Shown here: piece after piece, positions 1-12,879 of the stretch | Numbering within the stretch: the first letter of the stretch is position 1 | How the letters are laid out: each line of letters opens with the position of its first letter | Source of the DNA: Marthasterias glacialis | Lineage: Eukaryota > Echinodermata > Asteroidea > Forcipulatida > Asteriidae | Direction: 5' to 3' | Assembly (NCBI GenBank): GCA_911728455.2 | Contig: OU452225.1 | Location: 24,400,495-24,464,494, forward strand | DNA: 64,000 bases | The notes under the pieces: model-generated | What the model was told of the DNA's origin: nothing | Database searches by the model: none | The model's input: the letters and a program-made list of their open reading frames with translations, nothing else | Position numbers and translations under genes: made by a program

Positions 1-714
1 TGTTTGATCTCCGTGGAGTTGCTTGTGATTGTCAGGCTACTGGCACGTTGGCAAAAAAGGTACAGCACGTCTTTGTCTGTGAGAAACTTGTCGATTAATA
101 CTGGGTCTGGTTTTCAGTACATCTGATGAGAATTCTCCCATCTGTTGGTTTCTTTGATTATCCTGTTTTAGTTACGACTCACAGAAAGCAAAGCAAGTGA
201 AACAAGGTTTTATTCTTAAAACTGGATCCCGGGAAAAATCCTCTCAACTTAACGCCTCCACCCTTTACAATGAGGCAACATCCTTGCCGAGAGTAACGAC
301 ATCTGTCATTACAAACTTCATAACTGTACATTCAATCCAAATCACTTGTTTCTATCTTTCTTTGAAGAACAATGACTGACAAAAACAAAATTGAAGTTAC
401 AGGAAGTCTAAACTCCCTTCCAATTGCGAGTGATTTTTCCAGCTGGATCAACGTTTCCAAGTAATACAACATCTGAAGGAGGATGGATGGTCCAGCAGCT
501 GATTTGTCACTTCTTCAAAAAACTGTAGTAGAACCCTGTCATGATGAACAGAGGTAACACTGAGAGTTGTTCAGTACAACACTAGAGCTCCCCCGCCATC
601 AATCGCAAAAACAACTTTCAAGGTTCATTTCTTTTCCACAATATATTAATTGATAATACAATCAATTTGGTAGGCTAACCATCTTGCGGCTGAGAAGCTG
701 AATGGGAAAAAAAT
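1..714. other. no recognisable feature
   Basis: AT-rich sequence without a supported exon or repeat family. The short open frames here have no family resemblance. Confidence 0.4.
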
Positions 715-957
715 GCAGCTACAACCTGGTGGAGCCGCAGGCATGTAAAGGCGCCCTTTTGGCAGCCAGCCATATCGACTCACAATTCTATGACCATGTA
801 GCGCAGCCAGAGGATGAAAGTTCCTGAGGTAGGAAAACTGGAGGGCCAGGAGAAAAAAACCTCATGGCACAGGAGAGAACCAATGTACAACTCTACTCAC
901 ATATGGCCCTAGCCAGAAATCGAACCAGGGCCAGAGTGGTGAGAGGCGAGCGCTTTA
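715..957 (-). repeat. tRNA-derived SINE (family I)
   Basis: Read on the minus strand, it starts with aaagcgctcgcctctcacca and continues to a B-box-like ggttcgatttc, both typical of a tRNA-derived SINE head. The body has the run ggttctctcctgtgcca and an A/T-rich end. No intact tRNA cloverleaf is preserved. Confidence 0.65.
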
Positions 958-1057
958 CAGGAACATATTTTCATGACATAGATTTGAAAAACTATAGATG
1001 CAAAACCAATGTGAAACTGCAGCGAGATTCATTGATGAAGCAAAGCAAAGAGGTATT

Positions 1058-1340
1058 GTGGCATGTGGCCGAGCGGATAAGAACACCGGACTCAAGCTCT
1101 GGTGTTCCTGGTCAGCAGAGTGTGGGTTCGAGTCCCGGTCGTGACACTTGTGTCCTTAAGCAAGACACTAAACCATTATTGCTGCGTCCTTCGGATGGGA
1201 CGTAAAGGCGTAGGTCCCGTGTGTTGTGTAATGTAAGTAAAAGAACCCAGTGCACTTATCGCAAAGAGAAGGGGTTCGCCCCGGTGTTCCTGGTTTGATC
1301 GGCAGCAGATTGCGCCACAGCACCTTACAATTGGTCCCTC
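1058..1340 (+). repeat. SINE-1, tRNA-Leu(CAA)-like head
   Basis: The A box is gtggccgagcgg, the anticodon-arm region is ccggactcaagctctgg and the B box is gggttcgagtccc. These are followed by the family body (cttgtgtccttaagcaagac, ccttcggatgggac, gtaaaagaaccc, ggggttcgccccggtgttcc). The same body occurs at 11769, 12880, 14129, 46768 and 57305. The 3' tail is missing or diverged. Confidence 0.85.
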
Positions 1341-1696
1341 AGTAACATGTATGCACATTGATACAGAGATCAAAAGAATGGTAATTGAACCATGAGGGTC
1401 CATGGTCAAGTCACAAATGAACAAAATATAATTAGTCGTAGGTCTCTTAGTCAGGTGGCTTAAGGTTAAATTTCAAGATTACCTGGACACGGCGGACAAA
1501 AGCACCATTTTGGGCACAAAGCTTCCTTAGGGCCTACTAATTAATGTTAGGATAGGAGCCATCCGGATTTTCAAATTATTTTTTTTCCCCCGTGTTTTGT
1601 ACACATGGGAGGGGGGCAGGACATAACTCCAGTTAGGAAGGGAGTTCAGGAATAAGACTTACATAATGTTGTAGCCCTACCCTAGTAGAGAGCTTA

Positions 1697-1865
1697 CCCT
1701 CCTAGGAATTACTTATTATTGATTTTTGAAGATTTAATATTTACCCATATATGTTTTGTACACACCATTGGTTGTCTATTGTTGCTGCTATTGTGTGTGT
1801 AAAAAAACAATACGGCTAAATATTGAATCTTCAAAAATCAATAATAATTAATTCCTAAGAGGAAA
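1697..1865. mobile_element. foldback/MITE element with long inverted arms
   Basis: The left arm begins cctcctaggaatt at 1698 and contains attgatttttgaagat. The right arm (about 1817-1862) is its near-perfect reverse complement, ending attcctaagagg. The arms are about 46 bp with a loop near 70 bp. There is no coding sequence inside. Confidence 0.75.
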
Positions 1866-2145
1866 GAAACATCTTTTTGATGTAAAATCCTGTATGAATG
1901 AAATAAGTACCGACTACCTAGTGCTGTGCAATGTGTTAGACTTAAAAGGAAGTATTTTTACTCTGACGTGGTTTGGACAGGAAGCATTATAAAGCTGGTA
2001 TCAAGAGTCAGGATATCCCATATTGATATGCTTTACACAATCAGGGGGCGTGTTCTGGCGACCCCGAGCGGAAACAAGTTTCTGACGTAAAAACCACTGA
2101 CCAAAACAATTTCCGAGAGCTACGCCAAAACGGGTCAGTAACCAC

Positions 2146-2400
2146 AAACACTTCATGATGTTGGCATATCTCTTAAAAATTAATGATCTCAAAATCTCTA
2201 CTTTGTTTTTTTGGTTTTTTTTACAGAATGGAACTTGGTCTTTATAAATTTATTAACACTATTTGATTGGTGTGCTTCAGCAAACACTTCATTATGTTGG
2301 AATTAATGATCTTGAAATCTCCATTTTTGTTGTTGTTTTTTTCAAGGAATGGAATTTGCTCCAATAAGTTTATTAACAGTATCTGATTGCTTCAGCATTA
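2146..2400. repeat. two-copy tandem duplication, period about 136 bp
   Basis: The string aaacacttcat followed by gatgttgg or tatgttgg starts both copies (2146 and 2282). Both continue through an attaatgatct segment, a T-rich tract, an aatgga string and tttattaaca. The copies are diverged, so the duplication is not recent. Confidence 0.6.
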
Positions 2401-3185
2401 GTATTTTTTTATTAAATTCAGTGGACATTTTTCGGTAGTTTAACAAAAACAATAAAATCCATGAAATCATGGTGTGGGATTAACAACTAAGAATGCACTG
2501 TATAAACAGTGCTTCCCAAGTTGTGCAGAATCAAATCTGCAGGCTACTACATGTACATGTAGAGGAAATTGAACTAGGGACCTTCTGAATTTCAGAGAAG
2601 TTCAACCTCTACCAAAATGTACATACCTGGCCAACTCTTTCATGGATTTTGATACAAAACCCATGGAGATATGGGGGTGACACAATTTGTTTTAAACTTA
2701 GTGCATACTGTCCAAGATCTGCAGAACTAAATTTGCTGGTGACTGATGTGGAATCAGATAACCATCTGTAGTCTAGTCTTCCAGAGTGAATTTCTTAACC
2801 ACTGGATGGATAATAATATTTATCTTCCAGTACGCGCTCATCCTCCAATCAGATTGCTCAACGGGAGTGTGGTAACAAACCATGTCATACTCCCGGTAGT
2901 CTATATTGCGTATTGTGAGTACCATGCGTCACGCTCAGTATACGCACAGTGCAAATAACGTTCTAAACTTTGCGCGTTGGACGTGCTGCTGATTATAAAA
3001 TAACGCTTAAAATTGTACTTCTTCCAGTAAGCTGGAAGATAAATTTGTTAACACACGCGCGCTCATGTAATACGGGAAAAAATATAGCGCATCTGCATCC
3101 CATATCCCACTCAGCCTGTGTCTTTGTGGGGTATGCAACGCAGAAGTGCTATATTTTTCCGTATTCCACTCGTGCTTGTGGGATA

Positions 3186-3434
3186 ACTAATCATAACATT
3201 TATATAGTTCTTTCTACTGGTGTTTCAAAGTGATCTCAGTTGTGTGACTTAGTGTGTTTTCAACTGAGTCTTGAATGAGTTGATGGAGGGTGAGTCTCGG
3301 TAGTGAAGAGGGAGATTGGAATCCAGAGTGCTGGTGCAGCCTTTGGGAATGCAGCTTGACCAAAGCGGGTGTTTGTGCTTGGGCTTTATAGGGAAAGTTG
3401 AAAGTGGATATTGGATGGGGGTATAGAGATCCAT
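3186..3434 (-). pseudogene. LINE (CR1/L2-like) 3' end, broken
   Basis: On the minus strand the frame reads AAPALW, then after a frameshift LPLHYRDSPSINSFKTQLKT. That is the usual C-terminal pattern of CR1/L2-group reverse transcriptase ORFs (APxLWNSLPxxIR...SxxxFKxxLKT). An actatataaatgtta string follows, as in LINE 3' ends. The 5' part is truncated and the frame is broken. Confidence 0.6.
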
Positions 3435-5816
3435 GGAATCAAGGCTTTGGAAACACAGCCCTTCATTATGGTGTGACCACCTTGATAGGATGTGTCCGAA
3501 CTGGCGGATGATGCTACAGCTATGGCTGGTGCTACGAGTGTGGTGCTATGGGCTTCCTATGCTTCAAGGCATGTTTAGGTGACAATCAAGCTGCAGCCAC
3601 AGCCGCACCTGCAGCCACCGACCGAGGCTGAAAGAACAAAAATAGTCTGAACCCTTTCTAGTTTGTCAAAAATCAGTATTCATTATTGCCATTGCACACG
3701 GTGAACATGACACAGGAGGCGGCCGGCAGCATGAATTTTCAAAGCTGTAACAACATGCATGATTCTGAGAAATCAAGTGCACTGCCGGAGAGTAAGATTC
3801 CATCACTGTCGTGTAGCCTACATTTATGTGTGGGTTAAGGCCAATCACAACTAAGTCAAAACAGGTGCTGTGATGTGGTGCTCTCTCTCCCTCTCCGCTT
3901 CTCGAGTCAGCAAAAATCTGCGACAGTGCCAGGTGCCATGGGGAAATGGAGGCTAGGGACTTGGGCAATAAAACAGCCTTACAAATGACTCATGAAATCT
4001 TGTATTATTACTTTCAAACAATCCAGGTTTTTTTCTTTTCTCCCCCCCCCCTCACCTCACCTCCCCATCCCCCCTGAAACCTGCCAACACACATCTTTGC
4101 ACAGGTTTTTTACATACTTTATTTTTTATTACATAGGAACCTGACATTGTACTTTGGTTTTGTTTACTTTGCATTAAAAGTTACTAAGAATTGTTCACCT
4201 CCCGTTTTCTGAAGACACAAAGTAATTTTCACCACATTGTCATATTAAGAAACTCCCCCCAATAAAGACTTGTCGGCAGACATCAAAATTATAAAGTTTA
4301 GCTTCATATCTAGTTGTAAAGGAAGCTGTATTCAAAAGCCAAAATTACTAGTAAAGCATGTGCAGATCATATTTAATGCATTCTAAGTTTAAAAGTTCTT
4401 GGTACGTAATAAGGCCATCTCACAGTGTTGATAAAACTTCAACAACTTGATGTTTGATTCCATCGGAGAAGAGATACATATGGTGTGCACGCTGTCCGCA
4501 AAACACACCGCAACACATGTGCAAACGATTGGAAGCATAGTAGCCACATTGAATGAAAATCGTGTTGCTCAAAATTAGACGCAGGTACGATGGTGAACAA
4601 GTTAAAATAACAACTCAGAATTAATCAGTGGCAAGAGTGTACACGACCTACCATGTCCCCGTGTCACATTTCATTGTCTACCCAACCCCTTAGATTGTCC
4701 AGATATTGCTTTTGCCGACTGGCAGTTGGCGCTAGGTATCCACTGAGACATAGCCTCTGGAGAGGTCAATGCAACTTCAAAGCACAGGACAATGCCATCT
4801 GCAGCCCCACTGCTCAACACAAGCTTAATCAACAATGGCAGCATTTTCATTAGGGTTGATTTGATTTTCCTTGAAACAAAAATCAATACAGAGTGGGGAA
4901 GGTGAGGCTGGGGAAGGAGGAAGGAGTGACTTGAGATCAACACAAATTTGAATCAAGCAAAGTTTGCAGGGTGGAAGAACAAAGTGTTGAGACAAAGTCC
5001 TAACACTGGTTCATTCCTTAGCCTCGAACTATTGCACAGCTGAGCTGCTGGAGTGTGACTATAAAAATGACTACAGTTATTAATATTACAGCAGCGAGTA
5101 GTGGCACTTAAAGACCAAATGACTACAAATTGCAACACTTCAAAATAACCATGAACTACCATTTCTTTTCTGAAGACATGACAAGCATAATATGTAGACA
5201 AAGTAATCACCTGCTATTTACTGTTTTATTTCATATCCTACTGTGCTGTACAGCACCATGCAAACCTCAAAATTGTACACAAGATACATGAATACATCTT
5301 AACAACTATTTGAACATCTGCATTTCATGAATCGTCTTTTTGTTCCAACTGGGGAAGCCATGATGTTAAAAGAGCCAGACCACAGAACAAAGAACACCAT
5401 TGACACAGTTTTAAGATTTGTTGCAGTTTGGCTCAAAAAGTGGGAAAGGAAAAACAAGTTTGAGCTAGGATGCTAAATTATCTTAAGATGAGTCAAGATG
5501 CTGCAAAGGTGTACGAAAGTTTGACATTTCTGTGAGATGCCCCGACGACCCGATAAAGGGGGATGCCTAGAATATATGACAACCACATGAAATAATTTCC
5601 AGTTTCCCCGAGATGTGATTGGCTATCAATCAGTTGATTAGAAGAAAGGATGAAATAAGACACAAGGGAATGGCAGGATTACGACTGACAGTCTTGTATA
5701 ATGGCATTTCCCGCCTTTGGCCCTCAGGCAGGGGGGGGGGAACGCGACATGAAAGCACTAATCCAACTTGAAGAGTCACCGACAAAAGAGACTTTCAGTG
5801 AAGACAGGTTTCAGGA
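3435..5816. other. no recognisable feature
   Basis: Intergenic or intronic-looking sequence with a C-rich run near 4043-4075. Open frames on both strands lack family resemblance or flanking splice structure that I could support. Confidence 0.4.
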
Positions 5817-5932
5817 TGGACGGCGGTGATGGGGACATGTGTGCTACGTGCCTTGGCCTGCTGAATGAGGAAGTTATTGTACCAGAGGATACTTATCCTG
5901 CTAAGATGACTGAAGACACACACACACAATGA
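5817..5932 (+). other. possible orphan exon with CxxC motif (unproven)
   Basis: A short frame beginning at ATG reads MDGGDGDMCATCLGLLNEEV and continues about 18 more codons into a CA repeat. A pyrimidine/AG context (ggtttcag) lies just before the ATG. No good donor was seen. The CATCLGLL pattern faintly recalls the CxxCLGIL segment of the pseudouridine synthase PUS10. The stretch is too short to name. Confidence 0.15.
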
Positions 5933-6284
5933 CTCATTATCCACTACCTTATATTCTCTTCCAACCCATCACCTACAAGGTGTCCTAACAACCCCCAAGT
6001 TTCCCTCTACTTCATCCTCGGGTACTTTTAGGGTGGTGGCCACAATGAGTTATCTTTGGGCTCATAGTAAGTGCACCATGCTTATTGTATTTAGAAAAGT
6101 CAACTTCACTTCTGGTTTTTTTTTTTCAGGCCAGCGAGTTGACCTGGAAAAAATCTAAGGGCATGTTGATGACTAATGAATTAAAAGTTAATCCAACTAC
6201 TTTTTGGAAGACTCATACATCTGAGTGAATATCATTAATCAGAGGTGTAGGGTTGACAATGAAAGGAAATTAGAGGAGAATTGG

Positions 6285-7170
6285 ATGGGTATGAGGGGAG
6301 GGGCAGGGTTGGGAGAGGAAGTGAGGAAGGATGCAAGGAGGTAAAGCAGTTGCAGAGGGCGATGATAATGAAGGGGAATGATGTGTAAGAGGACAAGATA
6401 GAGGGATGGTCTTAGTTATGTGAAGAGACAGAAGGCCAGGTAGAATGAAGGGGATGACCTGGGTGAGAAAGGCAAGAAAGTGTAAGTGAGAAAAGCAAGA
6501 GTTGGTGGGGCGGGGTTCGGGAAGGAAATGAAGAAGGATGCAAGGAGGTAAAGCAGTTGCAGAAGCGATGATAATGAAAGTGTGCATGAAAAGGAATGGT
6601 GTGCAAGAAGACAAGATAGTGGGATGGTCTTAGAGATGTAGAGAGATAGAAGAACAGGTAGAATGAAGGGGAGGACCTGGATGAGAAAGGCAAGAAGTGG
6701 TGGGTGAGAAAGGCAAGAGGTGGTGGGGCGGGGTTGGGGAAAGAAATGAAGAAGGATGCAAGGAGGTAAAGCAGTTGCAGAAGCGATGATAATGAAAGTG
6801 TGCATGAAAAGGAATGGTGTGCAAGAGGACAAGATAGTGGGATGGTCTTAGAGATGTAAAGAGATAAAAGAACAGGTAGAATGAAGGGGATGACCTGGGT
6901 GAGAAAGGCAAAAAGCGGTGGGTGGAGAGAGGCAAGAAGTGGTGGGTGAGAAAGGCAAGAAATGGTGGGGCAGGGTTGGGGAAGGAAAACGAGGAAAGAT
7001 GCAAGGACTTAAAGCGGTTACAGGAGTAATGGTAAGGAAGGTATGCAAGAAGGTGTAATGATAAGAAGATGTACGAATGGTCCTTGAGATGACGAGAGAC
7101 TGTGGTTCAGGTAAGATGAATATAGGAATCAGGGTGAGAAAGGAGAGAAGGGGCGGGGCACGGAAGGAAC
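6285..7170. repeat. purine-rich minisatellite, unit about 207-243 bp
   Basis: The landmark atgcaaggaggtaaagcagt or a close variant starts at 6331, 6538, 6756 and 6999, giving spacings of 207, 218 and 243 bp. Each unit also holds ggggcggggttggg, gaagcgatgataatgaa and gggatggtcttag. A decayed fifth copy runs to about 7170. The plus strand is strongly G/A-rich and the minus strand C/T-rich. The overlapping 114-138 codon frames on the minus strand follow from few stops in C/T-rich DNA and are not genes. Confidence 0.9.
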
Positions 7171-10100
7171 AGAAAGCAAAAGGGACGTATCTAGAGTTGA
7201 GAAGTACAAATAAAGTGATACAAAGAAACAACAACTTCTCAAAAAGACACAGGGGGAAAAAAGGACATTACCTGGTTGTCTGCTTCCCCTGATAGTTAAC
7301 CAAGATAAATATGTAACAAAAATCTCATAACAGACACCTTTTCAGATTTGTTTTAAACAATATTTCAGACAAATGGAGCTACATCCTGGCCTTCACTGGC
7401 CCCCATCACCTGTCATGCACTCCCTGCAATACGTATGCCGCTGATGAAATACAGCCAATGCTGTCTGAAAGCAGTCTCCACTGTGGCCTTCATTACAAGA
7501 GAAGGCGTCACAGATCGTAACACCGCACAACACTAAACTCGCTTTCTTTCATTCCGACACAAAAAGTTAAAACAAGTTTCCTTTCACATAAGTCAAACCA
7601 GTTGGTTCTTCTCTGGATCAGGATCACATGGTATCAATGAATCACTCCTTCCTTCTTTTGACCCATCTTACAGTCGGCGTTTTTTTTTTACCCTACTCCG
7701 TTGAAGCTTCTGTCGAAACCACTTTCAAGTATGCGCAGCGACTCATTTTGTGCCAACCTGGACCACCGACTAATCAATCAAGTTTCGTGACAGAGAGAAT
7801 GTCTGAGAATTCCACACTGGTCTGATTAAGTTCCTCCGATAAATCCAAGTATTTTGCTGAAACAAGAAACTTGAAATTGAATCCACATTAAGCTGTCATT
7901 CCTGTCAGTCATACGATCCGTGTAATTTCATGAGATTAAAAAAGGGTATAACGTCTTTCCTTAAACCGACACCAGAAAAATCAAATCAGCTTGGAAAATG
8001 TCCTCTCCTTTTTTTATCAAGATATTCTACTGCCATGGTGCAAGATAAAAGATGCATGAAAAAGAGAACACAAAAACGAAAATAAGTCCTTTTCATTTAG
8101 TAGCATTGAAAGGACCACAGGTCAGTTTGGTTGTTCAGCTGTTTGCAACAGCTATTTCAGTTTTTTTTTTAGAAATAAATGATAATACTGAATATCAGAC
8201 CAGGCAGGCTGAGAGAAAATGAAGGCTTTTGCATCTATACTCAGGCCCTCCCTTTAGCACCCCTCAGAGAATCTTATGGAAGTGCCCTTAAGAGAAAGTG
8301 GCTCTCCTCCACGTGTGTTCAATAATGACACCTGACCATAACAAATGAATCTATGTAAAGAAGCTTTTACTAAGATTTTTGATTTAATTGAATCTTGAAC
8401 TCAAACAAATTCTTTTTAAACTAAGTTGGCTAATTTTCAGCAAGGCTCTGGGTGTAAACAATGCAACCAAGTTTCACTGCACTTTTCTTCAAAATTAGTG
8501 GAGGTATACAATTTTCCATCAGTGCTGATCACCCAATCCTTGACCAAGTGGTTCTCCTTTGAACCTGATCTGTTAGCGCCGTGCATGCAGTGTTGTTGAG
8601 TCACTAACAATAACGTAAAAGCGTCTTGATGCAAGACTAATGCATGCTATGTGCCTGACGTTTCACAGCAATTAACTAACCTTCAAGATAATGACTCCAT
8701 CATTTTGAACTGGTTAATCATCATACAAAGGTGTTAACTGCCTTTAAGTTACAAGGAAAAAAAAGTTGTGGCAGAGCCACTTGCCAATGTCTGACCAGTT
8801 TGTTTTTGTGATCTAATGAAGTATGCTAAATATTGCTAACAATCAACAAATATTATCAGACATTAGCCTTCAAAATGTAACGCCATTAACAACTTTTGCA
8901 TTTACACCAAAGGCCATTTTCATGGGTGAGCAGTTTGCAATAGCTAGTTCCCGTTTTTCACACTTTATTTTTTACTTTTTGTACAGTCATCATATCCATG
9001 ATTTTGATTGCCTTGAAAAAAAAATTCCACATTCCACATCCTTAAGATTTGCGATTTTGTGCAACATAGAAAAAAGAAAAATAATACCAGACAAAGTCAG
9101 AATACTTTAGTTAAACAGGACATCAGACAGACACACATAATCTCCATCCCTGACAGCTTTTCTATCAGCGCAAATCCATGACGTCTTGAGAGGGCAATAA
9201 ACGGGTCAAACTGCAACACCGCCGATGAAAAAAAAACACCTCAAAAGAACAGTAAAAGAAACAACTTAATTGGGTTTGGATCACAGGGATACTAGGTCCA
9301 TCACCACACCTCCTTGCCTAGAGCCTTTTTACGTATAGAATTATTGTTGACTGAATTTTCTGGTCTATCACAAGTTTCCGATGATAATAGTAGAGAGGGG
9401 AAAAAATTAAGCGTCTGGGTCCTTGTTATATTCTGCCCTAGGAAGAAAGGGGGGTGGTCTATGGCGTAACCAGGAAATCCGAGTCAGTCGTTACGTATGA
9501 CTGAAATTAAATAGCGGGACTGGTCATCAGAAGAACAAATTCTTGGGGTGGGAGGTACAGGCAGAATACAGTACGTGACCCCACACCGAAAAAAGGGTCA
9601 TTGAAAAAGAAAAGATTTCTATCACGGTCTGTAAATGAAACCGTTTAGTACACCTGGTGCACTCTTCACAATCCAAACACCTTTAGGCAACTCATTCTAA
9701 TTACAGTGGGGGTAGGGTTTCACATTAGGTTTTCATTAGAGTAATTTCCCCCATCCTTAACCCAATAGTAAGAAAAGATTGACATCTTTTTACCACATTG
9801 GATTTAACTACAGGAGTATGTACACAAGCCCACAGCACCCTAAAAACAAATCCTCTCTTCGGATCCATCAAATAAAAAATAAAAAAACCCTGATGTGCAG
9901 GAGTAAAGAAGCAGTTCCGTTTCAGTAAGAATTTCACAGATTTTCACCCTCTTGCAAGACCACAAGCCCTTTTTTTTTTTCTCTCACTCATGACGGTTGT
10001 CATAAAGACAAATGTGAGTCTGTGTGTGCATTAAATTAATGGGCCGCATGTTCGCTTAACAAGGGAACATCCTGTTCCAATCATCACCGAGGCACACGTA

Positions 10101-10630
10101 GAATGACTCACAACATACCCCAGTACCCTCACTTGTTACAGCTCCTAATGTAACCAGAGTTTATCTAGCCCCAAGGATGTACACTTGCCAGCAAAACTCA
10201 CTGAATGAAAGCAACCCAGCAGCTGCTGGTAGAATCATGTAATCTCTCACCTTGAGAAGAGAAAACAGTTGTTCACCTTAACAGTGTAAATTTGTGTGGA
10301 CGTAAGGCTTTCATAGGCTGCGAAGCCTAATGCATTTGAAGAATAATCATGAGTGTCGGAACATTGCATGAAAATGCTCAACCCACTCCAAGAGGTGTGC
10401 ATTAACTTTCTTGGGTGGAGAATGGTCAAATCAGTAATGACGGTTTAACATCGTTGCCATCTTGTTGATAGGGTTGCATACATGTGTCAATTACACACCA
10501 TGAAGGAGCTTCAATAAACCTGTTTCAATAATTCACATCTCAGCGAAGCCCGACTGAATGATGTCAAACGGATGAAGATTTACCAGGATTATGAAATACC
10601 TTACATAACACTTGTACATTATCATTAGTG
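7171..10630. other. no recognisable feature
   Basis: AT-rich sequence with short homopolymer runs. I saw no exon or repeat family that I could support. Confidence 0.4.
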
Positions 10631-10631
10631 A

Positions 10632-10686
10632 CTGTTTGTTTGTTTGTTTGTTTGTTTGTTTGTTTGTTTGTTTGTTTGTTTGTTTT
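10632..10686. repeat. (GTTT)n microsatellite
   Basis: About thirteen uninterrupted tgtt/gttt units. A Cys-Leu-Phe-Val open frame across it is an artefact of the repeat. Confidence 0.95.
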
Positions 10687-11221
10687 TGTCTCAGCTTTTT
10701 TTTATCTTGTATGCTTTAGGAAGGCACTTTGGTACATGACCCAACAGCTGAACATTATCACGATGTGCCTTCCTAACGACATGGCTCAACAGCCGGCCAA
10801 GCTGCCCCTCACAGATAAATTCAACACGGGCCGTCTTCATCTTTGCCAAGTCTTCTTATGGGATGAAATGCCAGAAAAGATCACAGCATGTACTTTAAAT
10901 TCTGAATATAGGGCAGAGAAGCATGTTGTTGAAATGAAATTCAACAAAATTACTGAAAAGGGGAGGGCGTGACACAGCTTTCATGGGATGCCTGAATATC
11001 TTGAACCAATTCCACAAAGCTGCTAAAAGAACTGATAATTCCACGGCCTTAGAATGTTTTACTCACCAGAATCTGGTACCAGGGAAAAAAAAAAAAACAC
11101 TTGTGGATGACGCACAAAATTGATAAGTAATACTTGTTTTTGTTTCAATAGCTCTGTGGCATTTTTGGCCCCCGTTTTCAATCAGTCATGTTTTTGGGGG
11201 CAATTTTGTATACCATGGTTA

Positions 11222-11345
11222 CAATAGACCCATCCGATAAGCCCCACCCACTGTAGCAACTGTCAATCATCGGTATCCACTTGTGTAGCACGTATAACAC
11301 CTGTGTCTTGCTCAGCCCCGAGCCACAAAAACAAAAGACACGACG
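11222..11345. repeat. dispersed repeat family E (also 50050 and, inverted, 58470-58560)
   Basis: It begins caatagacccatccgataag and continues through ccccaccca. Similar starts occur at 50065 (ataacccttccataaagcc) and, on the other strand, near 58535 (ggggcttaatggatcgg). It may be a MITE end; full boundaries were not determined. Confidence 0.45.
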
Positions 11346-11768
11346 CAGCAATCCAAATGGTGGAAACTTATTAATGTGTCGGACCTTTGGGCATGCATAT
11401 GAGGTTATAATTGGTCAATACATGAAGGGGCAGAGCTGAAAGGGAATGGACCGATCTACTACAAGATCATCAATGAGAGAGATAAGAAGTAGAAGAGTAA
11501 ACTAATACAAACACTCTCATTTTTAATAGACATACCATCAAACCAATGTGTAATAATTTTAGAAAAACCTCCTGTTTTGTCAGGGATATTGGGCATGATT
11601 TTATTTTTGTTTGTTTTTTATTTATTTGTTAATGGGGTAGGGGGCTTTAAATGTTATTTTCTCAACTTCGACAAGAGTTTTAGATGGAACTAAATCTCTT
11701 CAAGGTCAGCACTGGTATGAACTTCATAATCAGTGAGCTTTCAGTTTGATACTAATCAACTGGTCCTC

Positions 11769-12135
11769 TTTATTATTATTATTATTATTATATATTTCTG
11801 GTAATGAAACCAAGGATGCCTCATAAGAGACCTTAATCACTGTAGCTCTCAAGCCTGAGGAAACCTGTAGATAAGGGTGCTTGCCATGTGAACCAGAAAC
11901 AACGGGGTAAACCTATACTATTCAACGATAAGTGTTCTGGGTTCTTTTACGTGCTCTACCTATCCTAGTACATGGGACCTACAGCTAAACGTCCCATCTG
12001 AAGGACAAAGCAGTTATGGTAAAGTATCTTGCTCAAGGACACAAGTGACACGACCGGGATTCAAACCCACACTCTGCTGCCAACAACACCAGAACTTGAG
12101 TCCGGTGATCTTAACCGCTCAGCCACGACACTCCT
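11769..12135 (-). repeat. SINE-1 copy, head at right, (TTA)n tail at left
   Basis: On the minus strand: head ggagtgtcgtggctgagcgg, anticodon arm ccggactcaagttctgg, B box gggtttgaatccc, the family body, then a tail with gcatccttggtttcattacc and a TTA microsatellite at 11769-11790. It is full-length and nearly matches the copy at 12880-13255 in the opposite orientation. Confidence 0.9.
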
Positions 12136-12699
12136 CTTGACAACTATCATTCTATACTATGTCTTTAACTTGAATAAATCCTTAATTGGCTGAGTCACAA
12201 ACCTCCCAAGAAGCTCTCTGACCACTGACTGACTGCTCCCTCTCCAAATACTCTTCAATACTCCTTCAGAAATGTCCATTATCACCCCCCCCCTCCACCT
12301 CCCATTTGTTAAAAGTACAAGGTGGCAGAGTCAAACTAAAGGAAACACTGGGAAGACCTAAGGGCACGCTTTCTGTCAATGCTTAAAGGAACCAACACAG
12401 TGGTCTGGAAAGATTCAGATTGGATATTAAGAACAGAAGATATTTAATTATGACTCCAGGCAAGGGGAGGATGTTTTTGAAAGAATGGAATAATAAAGCT
12501 GACCTCTGACCTCCGAGTTGATCTTTATACCAGATAGATGTAAATTAGCAGTTGCTTGTAAGGGTAGGCATAAGAAATGCGCCTCAAAAACAAAACCAGG
12601 TTAACTTGTCTGTTGACGTAGCAATCACAAATACACAACAGTTTGTTTTTTCGTGAAATGCACCTGTAAATTTTCCCGTGCAAGCTAAACGCATTGTAC

Positions 12700-12879
12700 A
12701 TGTTCAAAAAATATTTATGTATTTTTATGCTGTGAACTTTTCTGGTGTAATTTTATAATTTCTGTATTTTGTGTATACACATTGTAATTATTTAATTGGA
12801 TGTCATTTTACCATTGCAAGTGGAAACTGAATTTCTCTGTTTTTTGAAATGTGGACAATAAATATGAATCTAATCTAAT
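12700..12879 (+). repeat. LINE-like 3' untranslated end
   Basis: A T-rich stretch ends in gtggacaataaatatgaatc and (taatc)-like repeats, a common layout for the 3' ends of non-LTR retrotransposons. A SINE follows immediately. Confidence 0.4.

Noticed and set aside
6270..7234. Overlapping 114-138 codon Ser/Pro/His/Phe-rich frames on the minus strand
   Set aside because: They arise from the C/T-rich strand of the minisatellite, repeat in several frames and have no domain pattern.
10247..10429. Minus-strand 60-codon frame as the next MSH5 exon (Tyr-Ser...Leu pattern)
   Set aside because: The resemblance to the MSH5 block after exon C is only scattered. No acceptor in phase 0 fits and the conserved RALGGLL-type block is missing.
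10628..10972. 114-codon frame starting in the GTTT repeat
   Set aside because: The start is created by the microsatellite and the remainder is not recognisable.
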